54,387 nucleotides of DNA from GWA1-54-10 sp964349675 (GTDB lineage Bacteria; Patescibacteriota; Minisyncoccia; Phycocordibacterales; SBAW01). The position numbers were made by a program, and so were the translations under genes. Below, one piece after another: positions 5,500-12,560 of the stretch (position 1 is the first letter of the stretch; each line of letters begins with the position of its first letter). The notes under the pieces are model-generated. The model saw nothing but the letters and a program-made list of their open reading frames with translations. It was not told the DNA's origin and did no database searches. The DNA is taken from contig CAYGHD010000004.1 of assembly GCA_964349675.1 (NCBI GenBank), positions 1-54,387 on the forward strand, given 5' to 3'.

Positions 5500-8121
5500 T
5501 CAGGGCGACCCAAGCACAAACGGGATCACTTTGTAATTTTCATGCGGCGGTGTTGAAGTGCCGTTATTTTGCGCGCCAGTCGTAAAATACATTTCAAAAT
5601 TTTCAGCATCCTGTGGACTCGGCACGCTGGTGCGAGTCTCCCATATTGCAACAAAAAAATGAGTGCCTGGCGGATACGCATCAAATGACGGGACAAACGT
5701 ATAGTCCACCGGAATTTCCCCAATACCTGGGTAGGACAGATGCCCCACAGATCCTATGGACGTCGAACTGCCGACATCTCCCGCATAAATACCAGCAGAT
5801 CTTAGTGGGCCTACACCCAAAAAACGAGACTCGAAATAACAAAGTCTTGGAGACTGCGGATAATACGTTGCGTTTTGGATAATCGACTGCACGTCGGGCG
5901 TACAAAAGAATCCAACATCAGGATCATGAAAACTGTTACGGAGCCCTGGCGACCCTCCAACGTACCCGCGATTTATATCTTCACTGGGCGTATACAAATC
6001 ATTACTTGCCCAATTTGACGCAAGAAGACCGGAAGTATCTGCATCAATACGCTCCATAGAAAGTGTGTTTTGGTATCCATTTTCAGAGACAACGCCAAAC
6101 GACGATCCCGCGCACCATCCGCCACAAGTTGCAACAGAGGGCGTCTCGTCAAATGTTGTGGTTGCTCGCCCGTTGTTATGCACCAAGGTAAGTTGTGCTC
6201 CTGAAGCAGGCAGTACCTCAAATGTCGTGCGTAAAACTCCCCCACCCAAGGGAAACAGGGGGCCTCCCCGCTCTATAACATAATGTCCAAAACTTATATC
6301 TGTCGGCTCAGAGCCAGTAACTGTTCCGGATAATGGAATATACTGCGTTCCACCTTCTGTCACAGCTATTCCTACCCGAGCTAAATCAATAACAAATGGG
6401 GTTCTGTTTTTTAACTCTAACCATTGTGATTCAGGAGAATGACTCAACCCTGCCCACCCGACTTCATTTATGACCACTGGCTTTGTAAACACAAAGACAG
6501 ATTTTTCCAGAGAGACGGCTTCTGTGCTTGACGCATCCCGAGCAACTACGAAGACAGTTGAGGTTGCATGGTCAGAAAGCAATATAGCGGAACTAGTGGC
6601 AGTGGTAACACCTGTGCTCACCGCATTTACAAACAACTCATATGTTTGTGCACCTTCCACAATATCCCATGATGCAAAAACTTCCGCAGCAGCACTGACA
6701 CAAAAATGGGGACTCAAAGAATAGTTGCACTCACGTATCGATAGCGTGGGCGGAGTTGTTGATGCAGTAAAAAAAATTGGCGCAATGATCACCTCTTCTG
6801 TAGAAGTTGCTACAGTGTCTTCGGTGCTTGTAGCTATAGGCGGAGGCTCAACAAAAAGTTCTTCTTTTGGCGGCACGCTGGTACCGCCAACCGCAGCAGA
6901 CCCAACAAACACAGGGAGTGGCGCTTGTGTAGTACTGGCCACAGTAGTTGCGGGTGGAGAGCTGGTCGACTCGACAACAGGCTCCAACGTAGGCAGTACA
7001 ACCTCTTGCAAAGGCGTGCGCGTTTCTCTGACGACTGGGGGAGGTGTTGTTGTTTGATTTGTTTTTGGCGCTGGTATTGCCGCCACGGCTGCCGGCTGTA
7101 GACCAGCCAACTCTGTCGCATCTTCTGTGTTTAAACTAGAACCATATAAACTTTTTACCACTCCAAATTCGTTTTTTGGCGCCGGATCTACCGCCTCTGG
7201 GGCACGGGCAAATACTGAGAAAGCTGTTTGGGCAGCAGCATACCCACCACGAACAAGAGTAGCCGCAGTATTAAGTGCAAGAGCTGTCCCTTTATATGCA
7301 ACGACGGCGCCAAACCGCAAACCCTGCGCAACTGGGTCAGTAACTGCAAGCACGACTTGTTGTGCCCGGTAACTCAACGTTGGATCAGGAGGACTAAAAC
7401 AATCTCCAGACTCAGAGCTATATGTGGGCACTAATATTGCCAAACTATCTGACATGTCAGACAGTACGCGGGTTGGAGCTGCCGCCAAATATGCATTACT
7501 GAATGAGTGTCCAGGGAATAGCTCGTCGAACTCACTTTTTGGCAAAATTGCCTGCATATTTGGCGGCAGCGGTTGCGGACCACCTGCTTTTTGAGCAGCC
7601 TCGGCCAATGTGCCAATGAGCGCATCCTGTGCAAACGTAAGATATTTACCCCCACCCGCAGTAAATGTGGCCGGGCTCGCCACGTTATACACCCCCACCG
7701 ATTCTCTTGGCTCCCCATGCGCCAAAAGATATTCATACATTGCATTGGTGTAAAATGACCCCTGTGAATGCCCGACCAATAGCAATTTGCGGGTTTTTAT
7801 TTGTGGTTGTATTTGCCGCAAGATAGTGTCACGGTCAAAATTTGAGACAGTGGAACCAAACAACTGAAAAGTCGTCTGCGTTACATCCCCCAGTCCAGCT
7901 AAATGCGACGGGTTGTAAGCTGTAACAAAGTTAACGTCTTTTCTATTCGTAAGAATAACAAAGGCGTCTCTTAAGTTATTTTTGTCTTTATCTGCATCAC
8001 TTTGTTTATTCAGAATCCCATTTACATACACAACAGTATAACCATCTTGGAGGCACGCACCGAAAACTAACCCTGGACTTAGTGCCACCAACATTATCAA
8101 AGTTAGTAACAAATATTTCAT
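5500..8121 (-). CDS. secreted alpha/beta-hydrolase with lamin-tail domain (873 aa)
   Basis: A signal peptide (residues ~1-22) is followed by an alpha/beta-hydrolase domain. The nucleophile elbow is GHSQGS (S119 predicted catalytic), preceded by YTVVYVNGILNK and with YNVASPATF downstream. A long Pro/Thr/Ser-rich linker (~330-470) then leads to a fibronectin-like segment (~480-560) and a lamin-tail domain (VVINEVGWAGLSHSPESQWLELKN, cited here by its ends, ~570-720). The C-terminal ~150 residues form another beta-rich region. The likely role is an extracellular esterase or lipase attached to the cell surface or to a target cell; the substrate is unknown. The start lies 4 nt past the stop of the upstream EF-hand-like gene, so the two are co-translated. 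Several Cys residues suggest disulfides, in line with the two Dsb-like proteins in the window. Confidence 0.7.
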   Translation of the reverse strand: MKYLLLTLIMLVALSPGLVFGACLQDGYTVVYVNGILNKQSDADKDKNNLRDAFVILTNRKDVNFVTAYNPSHLAGLGDVTQTTFQLFGSTVSNFDRDTILRQIQPQIKTRKLLLVGHSQGSFYTNAMYEYLLAHGEPRESVGVYNVASPATFTAGGGKYLTFAQDALIGTLAEAAQKAGGPQPLPPNMQAILPKSEFDELFPGHSFSNAYLAAAPTRVLSDMSDSLAILVPTYSSESGDCFSPPDPTLSYRAQQVVLAVTDPVAQGLRFGAVVAYKGTALALNTAATLVRGGYAAAQTAFSVFARAPEAVDPAPKNEFGVVKSLYGSSLNTEDATELAGLQPAAVAAIPAPKTNQTTTPPPVVRETRTPLQEVVLPTLEPVVESTSSPPATTVASTTQAPLPVFVGSAAVGGTSVPPKEELFVEPPPIATSTEDTVATSTEEVIIAPIFFTASTTPPTLSIRECNYSLSPHFCVSAAAEVFASWDIVEGAQTYELFVNAVSTGVTTATSSAILLSDHATSTVFVVARDASSTEAVSLEKSVFVFTKPVVINEVGWAGLSHSPESQWLELKNRTPFVIDLARVGIAVTEGGTQYIPLSGTVTGSEPTDISFGHYVIERGGPLFPLGGGVLRTTFEVLPASGAQLTLVHNNGRATTTFDETPSVATCGGWCAGSSFGVVSENGYQNTLSMERIDADTSGLLASNWASNDLYTPSEDINRGYVGGSPGLRNSFHDPDVGFFCTPDVQSIIQNATYYPQSPRLCYFESRFLGVGPLRSAGIYAGDVGSSTSIGSVGHLSYPGIGEIPVDYTFVPSFDAYPPGTHFFVAIWETRTSVPSPQDAENFEMYFTTGAQNNGTSTPPHENYKVIPFVLGSP

Positions 8122-8125
8122 ACTC

Positions 8126-8755
8126 TTAAGTACGCAATAAACTCAAATCACACGCTTCACTATTAACATCTGAATAGGACGTCATAAACTTATTGAAAAA
8201 ATTTTCTCGCGTGTTTTTTCTTTCCGAGTTATTAAAAATCAAACTTTCGATTTGAAATTTGCTTTCGCTGACTGAATTTAAAAGAGAAGTTGTTGTTTGA
8301 AAACTATCCTTTAACTGAGATCTTGTTGTTGCTATACACAGACTTCCTCGACTAACCTGTTGAATAACAGCCACCAGAGTCTCTGAATTAGATACCTCTG
8401 TTAACTCCATTTGGAGTGCTTTTGCATACTGCAGCTCAGCAGCTCGAATACGGGGAGAGTCGGGATATTTTTTAAAAATAGCAAGCTCAACATCATCTCG
8501 AATGCCGTTTTTGTTTGCATCAACTCCCGCAAGTGTCGCGTTGTTCTCTTCTTCATTAGGGGTCGGGGGCAAGTGCGCGCCCATAACGTCGTCCAGGGTT
8601 ATTTTTTGAGCATGTATGTGCGCAACGGCTTCCACAGTACGTTCCTTTTCTCCCACCGCGGGTATTCGATACAGCACAAATCCTACATACAACACCAAAA
8701 GCACCCCGAGCGGCCATCGAGCAAACCGCCAGACTCGTTTGAGCGGAGGTTTCAT
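8126..8755 (-). CDS. membrane-anchored protein with EF-hand-like calcium loop
   Basis: The start is taken at MKPPLKRVWRF (8755) rather than the earlier in-frame ATG at 8776, since the basic stretch leads directly into the membrane helix (WPLGVLLVLYVGFVLYRI, residues ~15-32). The rest is predicted extracellular. VDANKNGIRDDVEL (residues ~78-91) has the D-x-N-x-N-G-x-x-D-D-x-E spacing of a thrombospondin-3/EF-hand calcium loop. The remainder is helical and of unknown family. It is the first gene of an operon with the secreted hydrolase, so it may be a partner, chaperone or immunity-like protein for it; this is inference from adjacency only. Confidence 0.6.
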   Translation of the reverse strand: MKPPLKRVWRFARWPLGVLLVLYVGFVLYRIPAVGEKERTVEAVAHIHAQKITLDDVMGAHLPPTPNEEENNATLAGVDANKNGIRDDVELAIFKKYPDSPRIRAAELQYAKALQMELTEVSNSETLVAVIQQVSRGSLCIATTRSQLKDSFQTTTSLLNSVSESKFQIESLIFNNSERKNTRENFFNKFMTSYSDVNSEACDLSLLRT

Positions 8756-8802
8756 ACTATATAAAAATGGTAGCATACCCTTATTTTTTCAACCTGCTCC
8801 TT

Positions 8803-8836
8803 TTACAAAGGTCGCATCTCCGGAACTGTGGATAAC
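8803..8836. repeat. REP-like repeat copy 1, inside the 3' end of the RAYT gene
   Basis: This 34-bp element is identical to the reverse complement of 9592-9625. Read on the minus strand it supplies the last codons of the transposase (LSTVPEMRPL and stop). It contains the core TTCCGGAGATGCGACCTTTG and a TTATCCACA 9-mer. Confidence 0.9.
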
Positions 8837-9522
8837 CCGCCATACTCCCGTCCAGCTTTGTACCACCAAAAAAGACTATCGAGATCATTCTGCCGTAATA
8901 AAAAATCTGGAGAGGCGTGTAGGGAAAGGAGATTCCTTTGGGGCCGAAGCTCACTTTGATGAGTATAGTCTCTAAAACTACTAAACGGATAGTCTTCTAC
9001 AAACTTTTTAGATTGCATAGACGGCGCGGACTTTTTGTCTTTCCATCCGTATTCGACTATATCAAGCGGATTTAAATGTACATATGCAAATAAGTACCGG
9101 AAGTATGCTTCGTTATCAACATGCCTACTTTTAAAACGGCCCTGGAACAAAACTCCGCTGTGTGAATGTTTAAGATTAAAATACATCGCATATCCCACCC
9201 CAATACGCTTCATATACAAAGTGATACCGTTTTCTACTTTCTGACGCAACACAAGATGGATATGATTTGGCATCAAAGAGTAAGCCAGAACGTCGACGAG
9301 CGATTTATCTGTCTCTTCATGTGTAAAAACATCCAACATTGAACGACTTTCATACTTCCCCAGCAAATCCCTGATATTTATTGGCGCCGTGTTATTTGCC
9401 AAAAACAGCAACAATAAAAAACGGTGGTAATCTTTCTCTTCTATAAAAACGTCGCGCTTGTGGGCACCACGATTAAACACATGGTATGTCTCGCCCGCAA
9501 CCAACGGAGCGTCCCTGCTCAT
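8803..9522 (-). CDS. REP-associated tyrosine transposase (RAYT, Y1_Tnp/TnpA-REP family)
   Basis: The 239-residue protein begins with the family N-terminus (YHVFNRGAHKRDVF). The HUH motif is MPNHIHLVL (H87, H89). A conserved AYVHLNPLDIVEYGW segment (residues ~150-165) includes the candidate catalytic Tyr. RAYTs cut and rejoin single-stranded repetitive extragenic palindromes. Here the gene is flanked by perfect 34-bp inverted repeat copies (8803-8836 and 9592-9625), the first of which contains its own stop codon. The family is IS200/IS605-related but usually single-copy and domesticated. It disrupts the strand-continuous envelope gene set between the EF-hand-like gene and the O-antigen-ligase gene. 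Confidence 0.9.
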   Translation of the reverse strand: MSRDAPLVAGETYHVFNRGAHKRDVFIEEKDYHRFLLLLFLANNTAPINIRDLLGKYESRSMLDVFTHEETDKSLVDVLAYSLMPNHIHLVLRQKVENGITLYMKRIGVGYAMYFNLKHSHSGVLFQGRFKSRHVDNEAYFRYLFAYVHLNPLDIVEYGWKDKKSAPSMQSKKFVEDYPFSSFRDYTHQSELRPQRNLLSLHASPDFLLRQNDLDSLFWWYKAGREYGGLSTVPEMRPL

Positions 9523-9564
9523 TTGCCCCCATTGTAGATGTTTCTAAAAAAAATAAATGGGGTT

Positions 9565-9633
9565 ATCCCCAGTTACAAAGGTCGCACCTTTGTTATCCAC
9601 AGTTCCGGAGATGCGACCTTTGTAACTGGGGAT
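9565..9633. repeat. REP-like palindrome upstream of RAYT
   Basis: Two perfect 22-bp inverted arms (9565-9586 and 9612-9633) flank a 25-nt centre. The centre and right arm (9592-9625) are the reverse complement of the copy at 8803-8836. This would form a long hairpin in single-stranded DNA, as RAYT substrates do. Confidence 0.9.
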
Positions 9634-9692
9634 AGCGGAGGGGGCAGAGAAATGGCGGAGAGGTGGCGGGAGGATGGTGGACGGTGGGGTGA

Positions 9693-11897
9693 TTAGGGTT
9701 GGGAGATGGCGGAAAGGAAGGTTGGGTCGGTTTCAACCAGGCCGGGAGATTTTTGGCGCAGTAGGTCAACTATCTGCCCTGCTTTTACTTTATCTCCGGT
9801 CAAAAATACAACTTTTGCATAGTCATACAGCACTGGGTAGTTGGTTGGCGTGTCACCCAATACGTCGGCTAAAAACAGCGCCGCATGCGGCCAGTCCTCA
9901 ACAGCGATGTAATATTTTGCAGCATGTTTTGCAACGTCAGGGTTGCCAACATAGAGCTCGAGCCCCTCGCTTGCCCACCTTGCCGCCTCGGTTTTGTTTT
10001 GAAGCGCGAGGTAGACGTTTGCGATGATAAATCGTGGATCAGCAAACTTCGGCACTGCTGCCGCGTACGCTTGCAGAATAGTAATCGCTTCTTTGTATGC
10101 AGTATTTTTTGCCTGTTGCGTAGTAGCAACGTCTCCTTTGCGGAGCGCAATGTTTGAGAGCAGATAGTGCGACTGCGCCTGTTTTGGAGACAACAAAATA
10201 GCTCGCTCCAGTACCCTGCGGAGCTCTACTTCATTGATCCCCACCTCGCTCGGCGCTGTGTCTATGACGTGCGCCAAATATACAGCGGTACGCGCATCGT
10301 ACGGATAGCGCTCGAAGTTTTTTTGCAATACTTTTTGGGCAAAAGCGTGTGCTTTCACTCTGTCGACGCCGCGCAATTGCACAAGCTGTTGTTCGGTATA
10401 CAACACATACACTTGGTAGCCATACTCAAGGTCGGCATAGGTGTGCAGTGCAAGCCCCCGTTCCATTGCGGCAAGATAACGGTCAACATCGGCTACTTGA
10501 TAGACATACCCATCTGCCAGCGCCCAATTTGCCCGCAGGGGTTGTATACACACCGGCGCCAGCAAAGTGAGCAGCGCCACACCCACCACTGGCGCCGCAT
10601 ATTTTTTATACGGCACCCGCAATGCCTGCGGCGAAACAACATTGTCAGTAAATGACGCAGCATACAGCATCAGCAGCAACCAAAGCGTTACTGCAGTATC
10701 AAAAACAAAGAAGTTTTGTACTGCATATACGATGCCGATGAGCATGAGGCCCCAACCAAAACGCTCTGCGCGCCGACGCCACCCCTGCCATATAACTCCT
10801 CCGATAAGTGCACAGTAGAGCGCAAACCCCACAACACCAAACTGCACAAAGTAATCGAGAAAAGCGTTATGCGAGCGGTCAAACCACTGCTCCACAATGA
10901 GGCCTGGGTCATACGCTTGGTTAAATAGCGGTGCAATCTGCTCTGCACCGTATCCAACCCATGGCCGTTCAAGCCCTTTTGCAAACAAATGCTGCCATAC
11001 AAACAAGCGGCTCGAGACGGTTCCTTCGGTGAGCGATATGGATGCAACACGCTTAATCGGTTCAAAAGGCACCTCGGCCAACTGTGCACGAAACATAAAA
11101 AATAAACCCGCAACAATACCAAGGAGCACCACACCCACCCGAGCAATTGTTTTGTATCTGTTTTTGTTGCTCAAGGCGACATATACAAGTGCACAAAATG
11201 CTGCAACCAAGAGCGCCAACAGCGTACCTCGTGTTGCGGTCAGCAACACCACAAGCACTTGCATACCAGCGCTTGCATATGCCCCGATACGCCACCGGCG
11301 TGTATAGGCAGGAGCCACGGCAATGGTCGCAAAAAATGTTATCCCCAAATATGCCGCAAGAAACGCGGCATTTCCAAACGTTCCTCCGATGCGGCCTTGA
11401 GCGCTCTCAATAAAAAGCATGTCCGCCCCAGACACCAACTGCACCCACTGCAGCAGCGCGTACCCTGCTACCATCGTGCCTACCCATGCAGCGCCTGTGT
11501 ATATTTTTTTTAGATGCGCTGCTTGTGCATATATGAGTGTTGTGTAAAAAAATACCACGCACACCGACAGCGTCAGTAAGCCGTCTCCGCGTTCAAACGT
11601 TGACCAAAAGCTCCTATAAAAGTCGGCTCCAAAGAGCGAAGTGCTGTATGCAACAACAAGCAAGAGTCCGGGTATCCATGTCCAAACAGAAGCAAGCCGC
11701 TTCCAAAACAGCTGCGTCCCGCTCAGCAGCAGATATGCAAACGCTGCAAGCAAGATAACTCCCAAACCACGCAGCAGTAGTGTTTTGGGAGCTAAGTACG
11801 GATACAGCATCCCGTCCATGTACAAGAGCGGCAACACAAGCGGAGCCAGCAGAAGCCAAGACAGCAGGGTTGCAATACGCTCTTTCATACGAGACAT
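9693..11897 (-). CDS. O-antigen-ligase/polymerase-family membrane protein with C-terminal TPR
   Basis: The 734-residue protein has about eleven to twelve membrane spans in residues 1-430. A Wzy_C/O-antigen-ligase-type central region contains GGTFGNAAFLAAYLGI, the large extracytoplasmic loop with RLFVWQHLFAKGLERPWVGYG (cited by its ends), and SHNAFLDYFVQFGVVG. The C-terminal ~280 residues hold tetratricopeptide-like helices (for example LSPKQAQSHYLLSNIALRKG, ARWASEGLELY). Family members transfer or polymerise glycans on the outer face of the membrane or glycosylate pilins. Which reaction applies here is unknown, but a surface glycan or glycoprotein role is likely. The start overlaps the stop of the upstream TPR gene by TAATG, so the two are coupled. 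Confidence 0.85.
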   Translation of the reverse strand: MSRMKERIATLLSWLLLAPLVLPLLYMDGMLYPYLAPKTLLLRGLGVILLAAFAYLLLSGTQLFWKRLASVWTWIPGLLLVVAYSTSLFGADFYRSFWSTFERGDGLLTLSVCVVFFYTTLIYAQAAHLKKIYTGAAWVGTMVAGYALLQWVQLVSGADMLFIESAQGRIGGTFGNAAFLAAYLGITFFATIAVAPAYTRRWRIGAYASAGMQVLVVLLTATRGTLLALLVAAFCALVYVALSNKNRYKTIARVGVVLLGIVAGLFFMFRAQLAEVPFEPIKRVASISLTEGTVSSRLFVWQHLFAKGLERPWVGYGAEQIAPLFNQAYDPGLIVEQWFDRSHNAFLDYFVQFGVVGFALYCALIGGVIWQGWRRRAERFGWGLMLIGIVYAVQNFFVFDTAVTLWLLLMLYAASFTDNVVSPQALRVPYKKYAAPVVGVALLTLLAPVCIQPLRANWALADGYVYQVADVDRYLAAMERGLALHTYADLEYGYQVYVLYTEQQLVQLRGVDRVKAHAFAQKVLQKNFERYPYDARTAVYLAHVIDTAPSEVGINEVELRRVLERAILLSPKQAQSHYLLSNIALRKGDVATTQQAKNTAYKEAITILQAYAAAVPKFADPRFIIANVYLALQNKTEAARWASEGLELYVGNPDVAKHAAKYYIAVEDWPHAALFLADVLGDTPTNYPVLYDYAKVVFLTGDKVKAGQIVDLLRQKSPGLVETDPTFLSAISQP

Positions 11898-12451
11898 TAC
11901 TCGGATGTTTCTCCGAGGATCTCGCGCAAGGTACGCTCTGCAGTTTCAAGTGCGGCAGTATCCGAAGGGAGATATTTTTTCAAAAACTCAATGTATGCCG
12001 TGTGATAAAAAACAGCGTCAAACTCTGAGTGCACTGCTTTTTCAAAGGCTGCTTGCGCAGTGTGATAGGCACCCAGACGGGTCATCAACTGTGCCATGTT
12101 GTACCAGACCAAACCACTGTTTGGTCCTGCGGCGGCAGCTTTGTTTAAATATTCATATGTCTTTTTGCCATCTCCAAGCAGCTCGTATTGGTTTGCAATG
12201 CTAATGTACAGTTCATAGTCAGAAAACTGCTCTTTACCAAAAAGCTTTTCGAGCCGTGCTATTTCTTTTTTTGCTTTGTCGCTCTGCGACGCATCGCCAG
12301 CACTCACCGCTGGAAACGTCCAAGAGAAAGCCGCGTCCTTTGTAGAGAGCGGAAGCATTATTGGGGTTTTTGTTTTATACCAAACAGCAAACACACCGCC
12401 TCCTACAAGTATCATTGCAAGCACAGCGCTTATGAGTATTTTCTTTTTCAT
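11897..12451 (-). CDS. membrane-anchored TPR protein
   Basis: An N-terminal anchor (KKKILISAVLAMILVGGGVF, residues ~2-22) is followed by an external domain with three TPR-like helical pairs (DYELYISIANQYELLGDGKK, LVWYNMAQLMTRLGAYHTAQ, AVFYHTAYIEFLKKYLP). It has no catalytic motif. It is the first gene of a two-gene operon with the O-antigen-ligase-family protein, which itself has a TPR tail, so they may form one complex. Its own promoter was not resolved. The terminator of the S-layer gene lies 35 nt upstream. Confidence 0.75.
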   Translation of the reverse strand: MKKKILISAVLAMILVGGGVFAVWYKTKTPIMLPLSTKDAAFSWTFPAVSAGDASQSDKAKKEIARLEKLFGKEQFSDYELYISIANQYELLGDGKKTYEYLNKAAAAGPNSGLVWYNMAQLMTRLGAYHTAQAAFEKAVHSEFDAVFYHTAYIEFLKKYLPSDTAALETAERTLREILGETSE

Positions 12452-12485
12452 ACTCCGAGTATACCGCTCTGTCCCCTAAAATACA

Positions 12486-12515
12486 AAACCGCCCCAGCGT
12501 ATGCTGGGGCGGTTT
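12486..12515 (-). terminator. terminator after the S-layer-like gene
   Basis: AAACCGCCCCAGC (12486-12498) pairs with GCTGGGGCGGTTT (12503-12515), with T-rich exits on both strands. It is 46 nt past the stop codon at 12561. Confidence 0.85.
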
Positions 12516-12560
12516 GTTTTGTCAGGCCAATTCCCTGACTAGAATCCTTCGTGAGAAGAA

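Noticed and set aside
4606..5556. 316-codon plus-strand open frame across rplL, rplJ and the L10 leader
   Set aside because: It is antisense to two certain ribosomal protein genes and a promoter, with no recognisable domain.
9558..9640. CRISPR-like repeat near the RAYT gene
   Set aside because: The repeats are inverted, not regularly spaced direct repeats, and no cas gene is present.
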